Virus record (IMG/VR): IMGVR_UViG_3300020169_000031 | Location: 1-43,050 of that record | Length of the DNA: 43,050 bases | Reading direction: 5' to 3' (one strand) | From: a virus | Shown: in pieces, positions 1 through 7,641 of the stretch | How positions within the stretch are numbered: position 1 is the first letter of the stretch | How the letters are laid out: each line of letters begins with the position of its first letter | Position numbers and translations under genes: made by a program | Notes under the pieces: generated by a model | Told to the model about the DNA's origin: nothing | Database searches by the model: none | Seen by the model: only the letters and a program-made list of their open reading frames with translations

Positions 1-248
1 ACCATTTCATAACCTTCTAACATTGCTCCAATGTCAGCCAAAGTTGAGTCAAAATGCGCCAGCTGGGTTCTTAGTATCTCTATTTGTTTTAGCGAGCCCT
101 TTAGGCTCTCCTCCCCTAATTTTGTTTCAAGCGTTTGAGAATTGGTATAAATCTGTTGTAATACATCTTCGTTCTTTCTCACGTGAAGCAAAGCCAGTTC
201 TTTAAAAACGTCCTCTAGTTCAACAGAATATTGTAAATTCACTCTCAT
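1..248 (-). CDS. Partial coiled-coil protein, runs off the left edge
   Basis: A reading frame opens at an ATG at 248 and stays open to base 1, giving at least 82 residues beginning MRVNLQYSVELEDVFKEL. The start is preceded by GGAGATAAATAA, a usable ribosome binding site. The visible part is rich in Glu, Lys, Leu and Gln with heptad-like spacing, so a long helix or coiled coil is likely. A near-consensus sigma70-type promoter sits about 65 bases upstream, so this gene probably starts its own transcription unit. The C-terminus lies outside the window. I do not recognise the family. Confidence 0.75.
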   Translation of the reverse strand, partial: MRVNLQYSVELEDVFKELALLHVRKNEDVLQQIYTNSQTLETKLGEESLKGSLKQIEILRTQLAHFDSTLADIGAMLEGYEM

Positions 249-312
249 TTATTTATCTCCTTTAGTTTGTTTTACACCAAGTGAAAAACCACAGCCGCTT
301 GACTATGGTTTC

Positions 313-340
313 ATTATAACACACCAGTTCTTTTTGTCAA
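313..340 (-). promoter_or_regulatory. Sigma70-type promoter
   Basis: On the minus strand TTGACA (340-335) and TATAAT (318-313) are separated by 16 bases. It lies between the end of the 97-residue gene (344) and the start of the partial gene at 248, the right place and direction to drive the latter. Confidence 0.8.
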
Positions 341-343
341 GCA

Positions 344-637
344 CTATCCGGATAAATCAAAGCCAAACTTTATAAGGATACCAGTCATACCCGAAGTAAT
401 AATCCAAAGAAACTTTGTAATGTTTGCTTTAAACTCTTTTAAGTCTTCAAGATCTGACTCTTGCTCTTTAAGGCGAGCATAAAGCCCTTCATCTGGATTG
501 TAGATTGCTTTTTCAATGTTAGTGACCTTTTCATACATATCTGTTTGAGCAAATCTAATTGACTCAATCGTGTCTGTTAGCCGATCAATCTTCCCATCTA
601 ACTTAGTTACCGTAACTTCAAACTGTTCCTGTGGCAC
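344..637 (-). CDS. Small coiled-coil protein with C-terminal membrane segment
   Basis: 97 residues. Residues 1-70 are charged and helical with heptad-like hydrophobics (coiled coil). Residues about 72-92 (KFLWIITSGMTGILIKFGF) form one hydrophobic membrane segment close to the C-terminus. This is the layout of a tail-anchored protein. Small phage proteins with one membrane helix include holins and spanins, but there is no lysozyme or endolysin next to it, so that role is only a possibility. It starts 11 bases after the upstream nuclease-like gene ends and is probably co-transcribed with it. Confidence 0.75.
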   Translation of the reverse strand: MPQEQFEVTVTKLDGKIDRLTDTIESIRFAQTDMYEKVTNIEKAIYNPDEGLYARLKEQESDLEDLKEFKANITKFLWIITSGMTGILIKFGFDLSG

Positions 638-648
638 AACTTTATCTC

Positions 649-1449
649 CTAGATTTCTTTAATAAGTTTATTTGCGTCTTCTTTTTTTGATATATCCAAT
701 CTTGACATTTTGCTTCTGTCCTGATCTAAATCATCAGCACGAAAAGCAATGTTGAAAGTAAAAGAATCGCCGTGGTTTTTGATATGAAACTTTGCATCCG
801 CTCTGAACACCAATTCACTAAAGTAGGGAATGGCTATATCAAAGCGGTCAGATAATTTATACAAGCCCAAGCCGTTGATCTGGATTAGATCATCTCCCTT
901 GGTGTTATAATACTTTTGTAGAATGGCTGGGGATAACTCTATTCTGTGTTCCTTGCCTTCTCCAAACCAAGAATTCTGCATTGCCTCAAGTGTTTTCTTA
1001 TGCCCCGGTTCCTTGTAAAGCCCAACAACTATTTGATCTCGCTCTCCTCTTTTCTTTAGGATGTTGTTTGATCCTGCGGGAGGTTTAAGATCTTTTAGGT
1101 ATGGTTGAAGATACTTTACAAAGAACCGGTCCATATACTTTTTATTTTCTTTACTCTTGTCTTTGTTAAAGTTCGAGTTGTGGATCACCCATCGTTCTCT
1201 TTCTGTGTCGTAGCCGACTGTTAATTGACCGAACTCTGTATCTAACGTTGTCTTTACTTCAATTCCAATTGGGTCTTGGTGGCCCGGAACTTCAATCACA
1301 ATGTCGGACTTTACTCGATCATTCTTTGCTGTCCCGTCCTGAACAAGATACTGTGAAAAGTAAGATTCAATCTTGTTTTCATTTTTGTATCCTGTTTCGG
1401 TGGAACGCTTGTCTTCAGTTAACAGTTTTCGAAAGATGGAATGAAGCAC
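649..1449 (-). CDS. Candidate PD-(D/E)XK-fold nuclease
   Basis: 266 residues, starting 2 bases after the groEL stop codon, so translation is probably coupled. Residues 20-70 match the core of the PD-(D/E)XK nuclease fold: an N-terminal helix with Glu (NENKIESYF), then SDIVIEVP with an Asp at the start of a strand, then GIEVKTTLD, the classic E-x-K strand. The rest matches nothing I recognise. Nucleases of this fold serve phages in host DNA breakdown, recombination, packaging or restriction. The motif is visible, the fold is inferred, and the role is unknown. The operon with groEL and clpP does not help to assign a job. Confidence 0.6.
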   Translation of the reverse strand: MLHSIFRKLLTEDKRSTETGYKNENKIESYFSQYLVQDGTAKNDRVKSDIVIEVPGHQDPIGIEVKTTLDTEFGQLTVGYDTERERWVIHNSNFNKDKSKENKKYMDRFFVKYLQPYLKDLKPPAGSNNILKKRGERDQIVVGLYKEPGHKKTLEAMQNSWFGEGKEHRIELSPAILQKYYNTKGDDLIQINGLGLYKLSDRFDIAIPYFSELVFRADAKFHIKNHGDSFTFNIAFRADDLDQDRSKMSRLDISKKEDANKLIKEI

Positions 1450-1451
1450 AG

Positions 1452-3038
1452 TTAGCCCTCTACAATAGCATAGTCTGTAGTAATTAGTGTGCCGGCAACA
1501 GAAACTGCGTTCAAGACAGCATTTTTTGTAACCTTGACCGGATCGAGGATGCCTGTTTCATAAGCATCAACAACTCCTTCCTTTGTAAAGTCCCAAGAAC
1601 GGCCTTCCTGATGGAGCTGCCTACTGATCAAATCAAAGGACTCTCCAGCATTATCACACATAATCTGTAAAGGAGCTTTTGTTGCTTCTCTCATAATAGC
1701 CACTGCGGTTCTTTGATCCGGATGATCCATCTCCCAGTCATCGTAACCAAGTGATTCACGACTACCCAGACGGCGACCAATACGATAAAGGGTAGAACCC
1801 CCACCAGCAATGATTCCTTCAGCCTGCGCTGCGCTGACTGCTTCTAGGGCATCTTCAATGCGGTGCTTTTTCTCGGTCATTTCTACTTCTGTTGAAGCAC
1901 CAACACGAATAATAGCAACGCCAGAAGCAAGGCGAGTAATTCTTTCCTGGATTCTTTCACAAAGAACCATGTCATCGCATAGCGCAATTTCGTTTTTAAG
2001 GGTGTCAATACGTTCCTGTACATCTTCTAGATCTCCTTTTCCGCCGACAACGACAGTTTGAGCACGACCAATGCTAATAGACTTACAGAGGCCCAGATCT
2101 TTCAAAGCTAGATCTTTCACGAGCACTCCAGCATCAACAGAAGCCAAGGTTGCGCCTGTTGATGCGGCTAAGTCCTTAAGAATGTTCTTTCTTTCTTCTC
2201 CGTATCTTGGTGCTTTTACGGCAACCACTTTCATTGTGCCTCGCTGCGAGTTCATAATAAGCGCAGCAAGAGCCTGTCCGTCAATCTGATCGGCAACAAT
2301 AACTAGTGGCCTTCCTTCTCTAGCGACCAACTCAAGCACTGGAAAGATTTGTTCGACTGTATCGATCTTCTCATCAGCAACCAAAATCAGGGCATTCTCA
2401 TAGTTGCAAGTCCCTGCTCTTTCGTTTGTAATGAATGCTGGAGAAACAAACCCAGAGTCAAAACGGAAGCCTTCTAGGATGTCGACAGTTGTATCAACTG
2501 AACGAGCTTCTTCAATTTGGACTGATCCATCGTTTCCAGCCTTATCAATTGCAGTTGCAACAATGTCGCCAATCACACTATCGTTATTAGCAGAGATGGT
2601 TGCGATGTGCCTTACGTCTTCCAAGCTCTCAACAGGTCGCTTGTTTTCTTCTAACTCATCAACAATCGCTGCGGCCACTTTGTCTAGACCACGTTTGATC
2701 TCAATGGGCGCTGTTCCAGCAAGAACGTGTCGGCGTGCTTGCTGATAGATTGCGTTTGCTAGAACTGTTGTTGTTGTAGTTCCATCACCAGCATTCTGCG
2801 CAGTTTTACGAGCAGCCTGTTTTACAATCTGTGCTGCCGAGTTTTGGAATGGATCTTCAAACTCAATAAACTCTGAAATGGTTACACCATCTTTCGTAAT
2901 GATGGGTGGCGCATCCTTCTTGTGAAGAATAACATTTCGTCCTCTCGGACCTAAAGTTGTTTGGACGTTCTCAGCTAAAGTCTGAACTGCTTCTGAGATA
3001 CTATTAGATAGATTTTGTTTGCTTTGATAGTTCTTCAT
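1452..3038 (-). CDS. groL: Phage group I chaperonin (GroEL-like, 60 kDa)
   Basis: 528 residues, about 20 shorter than bacterial GroEL. The ATP-binding segments are intact: TLGPRGRNV near residue 30, ITKDGVTIS near 48 and NAGDGTTTTTVLANA near 83, including the Asp of the DGTTT motif needed for ATP hydrolysis. The C-terminal equatorial part ends AVSVAGTLITTDYAIVEG and lacks the flexible Gly-Gly-Met tail of bacterial GroEL. GroEL refolds proteins in a double ring closed by GroES; a GroES-like gene lies at 21294-21590. The ATG is preceded by TAAGGAG, which overlaps the clpP stop. In phages such chaperonins are thought to fold capsid or other phage proteins. Identification is firm. Confidence 0.96.
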   Translation of the reverse strand: MKNYQSKQNLSNSISEAVQTLAENVQTTLGPRGRNVILHKKDAPPIITKDGVTISEFIEFEDPFQNSAAQIVKQAARKTAQNAGDGTTTTTVLANAIYQQARRHVLAGTAPIEIKRGLDKVAAAIVDELEENKRPVESLEDVRHIATISANNDSVIGDIVATAIDKAGNDGSVQIEEARSVDTTVDILEGFRFDSGFVSPAFITNERAGTCNYENALILVADEKIDTVEQIFPVLELVAREGRPLVIVADQIDGQALAALIMNSQRGTMKVVAVKAPRYGEERKNILKDLAASTGATLASVDAGVLVKDLALKDLGLCKSISIGRAQTVVVGGKGDLEDVQERIDTLKNEIALCDDMVLCERIQERITRLASGVAIIRVGASTEVEMTEKKHRIEDALEAVSAAQAEGIIAGGGSTLYRIGRRLGSRESLGYDDWEMDHPDQRTAVAIMREATKAPLQIMCDNAGESFDLISRQLHQEGRSWDFTKEGVVDAYETGILDPVKVTKNAVLNAVSVAGTLITTDYAIVEG

Positions 3039-3046
3039 AATACTCC

Positions 3047-3715
3047 TTAGATTACTTCGTCAGCGATCCCATACTCAACAGCTTGTTCTGCTGAGATGTA
3101 ATGATTTGAGTTTGACGAAAACATTTTCTTGATCTTCTTGATGGATAAGTTTGAGTTCTCGGCAACGCAGCGAACATACATATCCTGCAGGACCTTTACT
3201 TCTTCCAGTTCGTTCTCCATGTTGTGCACAGAGCCCATTGTCCCTGCGGACGCTTGGTGAAGCATAAGACGACAGTTTCGGGCAACAAGACGCTTACCCT
3301 TTGTCCCAGCAGCTAGAATAGCTACGCCGGCAGACATTACTTTGCCTAGGCCAATAGTCTCAATGTCGACACCACTAGACTTTGTCATGTTCATAAGGTC
3401 AATAATACCAAACATCTCTAAGACCTCTCCGCCATAAGTTGAGATGATCATACGAATGTCTTGTTCGGGTTGCAACAACCCTTCGTGTTCTGCTAACTCC
3501 TCCTCGGTAAACAACTCTGGGGTGTTCTGCCAAAGATAATAAATGCCTGATGTAACATCTGCGCACTTCTCTTCGTTGATTGCTCCAAAAACGGCTACGG
3601 TTCGGAGGTCCTTCTCGGCTGGTTGTGCTGGCAGCGAGAAATGGATTGCGCCAGGGGATTCTTCTTCTACTGTCTCTTCATGCTCTTCGTTTAGATTGTT
3701 CTTCTTCTTCTTCAT
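3047..3715 (-). CDS. clpP: ClpP-like serine protease (family S14)
   Basis: 222 residues. The nucleophile segment is GKVMSAGVAILAAG near residue 127 (ClpP: GQAAS-G, Ser in the centre), and the histidine segment is RLMLHQAS near 150. In the third segment, SNSNHYISAEQAVEYGIADEV, the position that normally carries the catalytic Asp (D-x-F-[LM]-S in ClpP) reads Asn. The N-terminal 35 residues are highly charged (KKKKNNLNEEHEETVEEE) and are not part of the ClpP fold. Two jobs are known for such proteins in phages: prohead maturation protease, or a ClpP analogue for regulated proteolysis. The groEL neighbour fits either. No Clp ATPase is seen in the window. Confidence 0.92.
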   Translation of the reverse strand: MKKKKNNLNEEHEETVEEESPGAIHFSLPAQPAEKDLRTVAVFGAINEEKCADVTSGIYYLWQNTPELFTEEELAEHEGLLQPEQDIRMIISTYGGEVLEMFGIIDLMNMTKSSGVDIETIGLGKVMSAGVAILAAGTKGKRLVARNCRLMLHQASAGTMGSVHNMENELEEVKVLQDMYVRCVAENSNLSIKKIKKMFSSNSNHYISAEQAVEYGIADEVI

Positions 3716-3742
3716 TTTACCTCGTTTTGTGAAGAATAAATT

Positions 3743-4117
3743 TTATTTGTTTACCTCGCTAAAGGCATCCTTGATCTTATCACAGATCTCATTAGTTTTC
3801 AAGACTTTTGAGAACTCTTTTGGAATAACGGCAACAACACGGACAAACGTAACAGATTGCCAGTCATTGAGAGTTTTTTCCATTCTTTTTTTCATGACTT
3901 CTTTTTCTTTTTCCGGAATGTCTAGATCTTCCATTTGCTTAATTAGCCTTTCTTTAACTGTTACTACATCTTTTCCAAACGATCTAATCATAGTCAAGCA
4001 AGAAGCAAGGCAGTATGTTAGAAAGTTATAGGAATGTGTATAGTTTAAGAGTGATGCTAGAAAGCGATAAGAGAATACTCCTAGAAAAAACACGCCAATG
4101 ATAGTCCACGTATCCAT
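3743..4117 (-). CDS. Membrane-anchored protein of unknown function
   Basis: 124 residues. Residues 4-22 (WTIIGVFFLGVFSYRFLAS) are a hydrophobic N-terminal anchor, and a second moderately hydrophobic stretch at 30-45 contains two Cys. The remainder (from about 50) is charged and helical. It lies between the acidic 189-residue gene and clpP, separated from the former by a terminator hairpin. I do not recognise it. Confidence 0.7.
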   Translation of the reverse strand: MDTWTIIGVFFLGVFSYRFLASLLNYTHSYNFLTYCLASCLTMIRSFGKDVVTVKERLIKQMEDLDIPEKEKEVMKKRMEKTLNDWQSVTFVRVVAVIPKEFSKVLKTNEICDKIKDAFSEVNK

Positions 4118-4130
4118 TTTTTCCTCTAAT

Positions 4131-4160
4131 AAAAAAAGACCGCATAATCTGCGGTCTTTT
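4131..4160 (-). terminator. Rho-independent terminator
   Basis: An 11-base stem (AAAAGACCGCA / TGCGGTCTTTT) with a 5-base loop is followed, reading on the minus strand, by a run of T. It lies about 34 bases after the stop of the 189-residue gene and would end that transcript. Confidence 0.88.
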
Positions 4161-4193
4161 AAAGTTAAACACTTATTTTTCTAAGTCAAGGTC

Positions 4194-4763
4194 TTAGCCA
4201 AGTTTTGCTGCGATCTTCGCTGCTAGAACTTCGGCAAGTTTGTCCTGCTTTGACTCTTTGACTAGTCGCTCCGCAACTCTGCGGGTGACTTTCTTTACGA
4301 TGTCCTGAGTATCGACAACCTCAACGGTTTCGTTTAGCTCTTCGTACATGTCTTCTTCCATATGGTCACCACATGATGTCTCTTCCATTGGGTGAGCCAT
4401 TTCTTCCACTGGCTCGGCCATTTCGTCCATCTCATCGGCTGCGTCAACAGCGATGTCTGTTTCCGGAGCGGCTTTGATGGCGTCAATGAGTTGCTCAAGA
4501 GCGGCTTTGATTGCGTCCTCGCCGTCGTCGGCAGGTGCGTCCATTTCCATCTCCTCTTCACCCATTTCCATTTCCATGTCGCCTTCAGGAGCGTCCATTT
4601 CCACTTCTTCCTCTTCCTCGACTTCTTCAGCTTCGGTGAGTTCGGTTGCTTCTTCCATTGGCTCTTCTTCTTCTGAGAGGAAGTTTTCGGTAAGAGGCCC
4701 AATAGCCGCAAGCTTCATGAACTTACGAATGTGTCCCTCTGAAAGTAGTGTCTTCTTAGCCAT
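4194..4763 (-). CDS. Highly acidic protein, probably virion or scaffold associated
   Basis: 189 residues. Residues 1-30 (LLSEGHIRKFMKLAAIGPL) form an amphipathic helix, residues 30-90 are almost only Glu, Asp, Met, Ala and Pro with EMEME-type runs, residues 95-145 remain acidic, and residues 150-189 form a basic-acidic helix. The extreme charge resembles phage scaffold or internal core proteins, but there is no clear homology. It is a single-gene unit: its own upstream region carries two copies of an octamer also found before tail genes, and a terminator follows. That suggests strong, late, separate expression. The overlapping frames opposite this gene are produced by its Glu-rich composition. 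Confidence 0.8.
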   Translation of the reverse strand: MAKKTLLSEGHIRKFMKLAAIGPLTENFLSEEEEPMEEATELTEAEEVEEEEEVEMDAPEGDMEMEMGEEEMEMDAPADDGEDAIKAALEQLIDAIKAAPETDIAVDAADEMDEMAEPVEEMAHPMEETSCGDHMEEDMYEELNETVEVVDTQDIVKKVTRRVAERLVKESKQDKLAEVLAAKIAAKLG

Positions 4764-4805
4764 TTGTTATAACTCCTTTGTTATATTAAAAATAAGTGTT
4801 TGTAG

Positions 4806-4870
4806 TAAATAGTATGATAAAAATAAAAAAACTTTTTATTCCACCAGTTATAAATAGTATGTTATTTATA
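4806..4870 (-). promoter_or_regulatory. AT-rich upstream region with two copies of a candidate late motif
   Basis: The minus strand shows ACTATTTA at 4858-4851 and again at 4813-4806, both upstream of the acidic protein gene (start 4763). The same octamer occurs upstream of the genes at 39376 and 41037. Bases 4849-4870 also form an inverted pair TATAAATA / TATTTATA around six bases; TATAAATA is the T4 late promoter core. Which strand is read is inferred only from the gene direction. Confidence 0.45.
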
Positions 4871-4874
4871 AAAA

Positions 4875-5228
4875 CTACAAGTCAGGCATTTCTATTTCAA
4901 TAATGTCAAAAATAGATCCTAACTCTTCTTCTGAAAGAGAGAAACTTTGTCTCACTTTCTTTGTTTTTTCTTTTTCCTTGCGGATCTTTTTTTCACGGGT
5001 TTTGGAAAGGTTTCCGTTGTCTTTCTTGTATTCTTCAATCAGCTTCTCTAAGAGTGATGTTTGATTTACGAACTGGAGAATAACCCAACGAAGAAACTTT
5101 CCTTGGCCAATGCCTTCATACTTTAGTCTAATACGAAAATCAGCGTGGAGCTTTTCGCCAATAGAGAAAGTTAAGTTTTTATACTTTGGCTCATACTCTA
5201 CTATGTTTGGCTTTTGATCTTCGCTCAT
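4875..5228 (-). CDS. Small basic protein, possibly DNA-binding
   Basis: 117 residues. Residues 15-55 (KNLTFSIGEKLHADFRIRL then a helix with GQGKFLRWVILQFVN) resemble a strand followed by two helices, as in ribbon-helix-helix proteins. Residues 70-95 are a very basic helix (Lys/Arg/Glu) and the tail is acidic. The start overlaps the stop of the upstream IMPDH/GMPR family gene (ATGA-type overlap), so the two are translated together. The DNA-binding reading is a guess from the pattern. Confidence 0.7.
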   Translation of the reverse strand: MSEDQKPNIVEYEPKYKNLTFSIGEKLHADFRIRLKYEGIGQGKFLRWVILQFVNQTSLLEKLIEEYKKDNGNLSKTREKKIRKEKEKTKKVRQSFSLSEEELGSIFDIIEIEMPDL

Positions 5229-6247
5229 CGATGTAAGATGTGGGTGCTGGACTCAACTGCTGCGTTGTGGGACTGGCGAATGAATGTTGCTTTGCTTTGT
5301 AGCTCAACAATGTCTCTCGCTCCGGAATAGGAAAAGCCTGACCTCACACCAGTAAGTAGTTCTTCTACAACATTGTATACAGAGCCTTTACAAGGAATAG
5401 TGGTAGATACGCCTTCTAAGGACGAAGTTTTTCCACGCCAAGCTTTTTGTGCTTCGGCAGATGCCATACCACGATAAGCTTTAAAGCAGCGACCATCACG
5501 ATTGCGGAAAGTTTCACTGGGCGTTTCATCAGTTCCGGCCAATAACGAACCCAACATTACAGCATCAGCGCCAGCAGCCAAAGCTTTTACAATGTCACCA
5601 GAGTTTTTGATACCGCCGTCAGCAATAAGAATGGCGCTGCGATCTGTTTGAGCACAGTCAATAATAGACTGAAGGGTTGGAACGCCGTGGCCTGTTTGGA
5701 TACGGGTTGAGCAAATACTTCCTCCACCAATGCCTACACGAATAGAGTCAGCACCCCAATCGGCCAATCGGTTGAAGCCTTCAAGCGTCGCAACATTGCC
5801 GGCCATAATGTGAACGTTCATTCCAAGCTCTCTTCGCAAGGAATCAATAGCCTCGCTTACAAGAGAATGATCGCCGTGAGCAACATCAATACAAATAACT
5901 TTTGCTCCTGACGCATAACATTCAATGGCTCGCTCAATAAAGTCTCCACTCACACCAACTGCTGCTCCAACAACAGAACAGTTTGGTACATCCAAGGCGT
6001 CTTCTACCTCGGCTGCTTGTTCAGCGATTGTATTGTATCTATGAACAACAGCCATTCCTCCAAGCTTAGACATTGCTGCAGCCATTTCCCATTCACTTAC
6101 TGTGTCCATCGGAGAAGCAATAATGGGAATCTCTAGATTTAGTTCATAATCCAAAGGCGTTGCTAGTGAAATTTGTTTCCTTGATATAATGTCGGAGTAT
6201 TGTGGTTCCAACAAAACATCCCCAAATGTGATTGTTTGTTTATACAT
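5225..6247 (-). CDS. IMP dehydrogenase / GMP reductase family enzyme
   Basis: 340 residues. A TIM barrel with [13 protein letters not shown] near 44, the phosphate-binding [15 protein letters not shown] loop near 173 with the catalytic Cys, [11 protein letters not shown] near 209, [10 protein letters not shown] near 232 and YRGMAS near 259. There is no CBS domain pair, and the flap is short with no Arg-Tyr pair typical of IMP dehydrogenase, as in GMP reductase (about 345 residues). By contrast [13 protein letters not shown] and the tail VESSTH look more like IMP dehydrogenase. The enzyme either oxidises IMP to XMP or reduces GMP to IMP; both act at the IMP branch point, as does PurA at 8039-9079. 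The ATG overlaps the end of the upstream gene and follows GAGG. Confidence 0.9.
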   Translation of the reverse strand: MYKQTITFGDVLLEPQYSDIISRKQISLATPLDYELNLEIPIIASPMDTVSEWEMAAAMSKLGGMAVVHRYNTIAEQAAEVEDALDVPNCSVVGAAVGVSGDFIERAIECYASGAKVICIDVAHGDHSLVSEAIDSLRRELGMNVHIMAGNVATLEGFNRLADWGADSIRVGIGGGSICSTRIQTGHGVPTLQSIIDCAQTDRSAILIADGGIKNSGDIVKALAAGADAVMLGSLLAGTDETPSETFRNRDGRCFKAYRGMASAEAQKAWRGKTSSLEGVSTTIPCKGSVYNVVEELLTGVRSGFSYSGARDIVELQSKATFIRQSHNAAVESSTHILHR

Positions 6248-6449
6248 TTTTTTCCTCTTGATCGATCATTCTTTCTAGATACCATTTGGCTTTCTTGAGA
6301 TCTTCTGGGCCGCCTTTCATTGAGTATCGTGAAACATACTTGATCACGTTTCCTTGATTGAAATCCATTTTCCAGCTTTCAATGTAATCAATTGTTTCAA
6401 TGCCTTTATTGTAGTGGTCGGGGTGATCTACTGCTTCTTTTGATTTCAT
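6240..6449 (-). CDS. DUF3310 family protein
   Basis: 69 residues from the ATG at 6449, which overlaps the stop of the methylase gene as ATGA and is preceded by GGAAAGAGC; a longer in-frame start at 6482 would overlap far more. The sequence DHPDHYNKG, GNVIKYVSRYSMKGG and EDLKKAKWYLERM is the signature of the small phage family DUF3310 (T7 gp1.1 region proteins belong near it). The molecular function is not established. It is coupled to the methylase before it and to the GuaB/GuaC family gene after it. Confidence 0.85.
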   Translation of the reverse strand: MKSKEAVDHPDHYNKGIETIDYIESWKMDFNQGNVIKYVSRYSMKGGPEDLKKAKWYLERMIDQEEKNV

Positions 6450-6943
6450 GCTCTTTCCATCATTGAGACAACCGGGCCACAAAGATTTTGCTGTCCATTG
6501 TGACCGCCTCTGAAAACAACGACTGCTGACGGGAATGGTGCTGGATCGTTTGCTTCACCACCACCAAACTTTAGACGACCTTTCACAAAGCGGATTTCAT
6601 TGGCTTGCATAACATATTCTGCCCAATACTTTGTGTCTGGGCGTGCCGGGATAAGCATAACTACAGTAGTTCCTGAGTCCTTGCTTTCTTCATAGGCCTT
6701 ACGAATCCATTCTTTTAGCACTCGGCCATAAGGCGGATTAACATAACAAGTCTCGCCCTTCCACGATTGGACTAAGGCATCTTCTGCTTCTGTGAAATAG
6801 TTTGTACATAAAGCATTTGAGCCATTTGTTGCCGGGTCTAGTGTAAAGCTAAACTCCTTGTTCAATTTGCTATAAAATTCTTTTGGTGTTTGCCAGTCCA
6901 TCTTTTTTGATGACATCATTGTGTTCATTGTTTGCTTATTCAT
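6446..6943 (-). CDS. Phage DNA N6-adenine methyltransferase (Dam type)
   Basis: 165 residues from the ATG at 6943, chosen because AAGGAG lies seven bases before it. The protein opens with DWQTPKEFYSKLN, then FTLDPATNG (AdoMet side), then the catalytic CYVNPPYG motif, and later VMLIPARPDTKYW and FVKGRLKFGG. This order is typical of the phage family DNA N-6-adenine-methyltransferase (Dam). It probably methylates adenine in phage DNA, which can protect against restriction or mark replicated DNA. It overlaps the upstream membrane protein gene by 8 bases. Confidence 0.9.
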   Translation of the reverse strand: MNKQTMNTMMSSKKMDWQTPKEFYSKLNKEFSFTLDPATNGSNALCTNYFTEAEDALVQSWKGETCYVNPPYGRVLKEWIRKAYEESKDSGTTVVMLIPARPDTKYWAEYVMQANEIRFVKGRLKFGGGEANDPAPFPSAVVVFRGGHNGQQNLCGPVVSMMERA

Positions 6944-7190
6944 TGATCTCCTTTTGATTGTTTTGAGAAGTTTGTGTTGCTTGGGCGCATACCCAAGCAA
7001 CATCGCTGCCGGCCGGAATGATTTGTCCTTCCTGTTCTAAACATTCGATCCGGGCTTGCGCATCCTTGCCTGATGCGACCAAACCCAAGCCAAATAGTGC
7101 TAGAAGGAAAAGCCCCGTGAAAGCGTAAAGTATGAGCCTTGTTTCCTTGCGGCGCTGTTGGATAAGTAACTGTGCGTGATAATCATTCAT
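6936..7190 (-). CDS. Small single-pass membrane protein
   Basis: 84 residues from an ATG at 7190 that overlaps the last codons of the dUTPase gene. Residues 1-17 are polar and basic, residues about 18-40 (LILYAFTGLFLLALFGLGLVA) form one membrane helix, and residues 45-84 include two Cys (IECLEQEG, VAWVCAQA). The positive N-terminus favours N-in topology with a periplasmic Cys pair. Function unknown; the position inside a nucleotide-metabolism operon may be only transcriptional convenience. Confidence 0.65.
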   Translation of the reverse strand: MNDYHAQLLIQQRRKETRLILYAFTGLFLLALFGLGLVASGKDAQARIECLEQEGQIIPAGSDVAWVCAQATQTSQNNQKEINE

Positions 7191-7638
7191 CTCGCACCCC
7201 TGTTGATCCAAAACCACCTTCTCCACGGTTGCTATCATCTAGATCTTCCACAAACACAAAGTCTTCTTGTGAAATGTGTTCTGGAATCATTTGTGCGATA
7301 CGATCACCACGATTGATGATAAATGCTCCGGTGCTCTCCTCGGTCGTAACAGAATGGTTTCTCAAAATAACTCCAATCTCTCCACGATAAGAAGAGTCAA
7401 TAACACCGGCCATTACATCAATGCCGTTTTTATAGGCAAGACCAGAGCGTGGCGCAATACGAAGATAGTAATCAGCTGAAAACGAAACAGAGATGCCTGT
7501 TTTTACCAGTGTTTGTTCTCCTGGTCGGACAATACAATCTTCTGTTGCGTAAAGATCAATACCAGCATCGCCTTGTCCTCTTTGCTTGAGGTTGTAAAAG
7601 TTCTCAAGTTGTTTTACTTTTAGGTTTAGTTTAGTCAT
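7183..7638 (-). CDS. dut: dUTP pyrophosphatase
   Basis: 151 residues, normal for the trimeric dUTPase. All five motifs are present: DAGIDLYA (I, near 24), APRSGLAYKNG (II, near 63), AGVIDSSYRGEIG (III, near 77), GDRIAQMI (IV, near 109) and RGEGGFGSTG (V, near 138). It hydrolyses dUTP to dUMP and PPi, keeping uracil out of DNA and feeding ThyX (20242-20946). The start follows AGGTATAAAAA. Confidence 0.97.
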   Translation of the reverse strand: MTKLNLKVKQLENFYNLKQRGQGDAGIDLYATEDCIVRPGEQTLVKTGISVSFSADYYLRIAPRSGLAYKNGIDVMAGVIDSSYRGEIGVILRNHSVTTEESTGAFIINRGDRIAQMIPEHISQEDFVFVEDLDDSNRGEGGFGSTGVRDE

Positions 7639-7641
7639 TTT

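Noticed and set aside
23-205. Plus-strand frame at the left edge
   Set aside because: It is antisense to the partial minus-strand gene (1-248), which has a ribosome binding site and a promoter; the plus frame has neither.
299-327. Plus-strand promoter starting TTGACT at 299
   Set aside because: No matching -10 at 16-18 bases, and no plus-strand gene follows.
344-637. Holin call for the coiled-coil membrane protein
   Set aside because: Only one membrane helix and no endolysin near; the evidence is not enough.
4160-4188. Minus-strand promoter with TTGACT near 4188
   Set aside because: The expected -10 falls in the terminator hairpin and does not resemble TATAAT.
4334-4711. Overlapping frames in the acidic gene region on both strands
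   Set aside because: They arise from the biased Glu/Asp codons of the real gene; translations are low-complexity Lys/Trp or Ser runs without a start signal.
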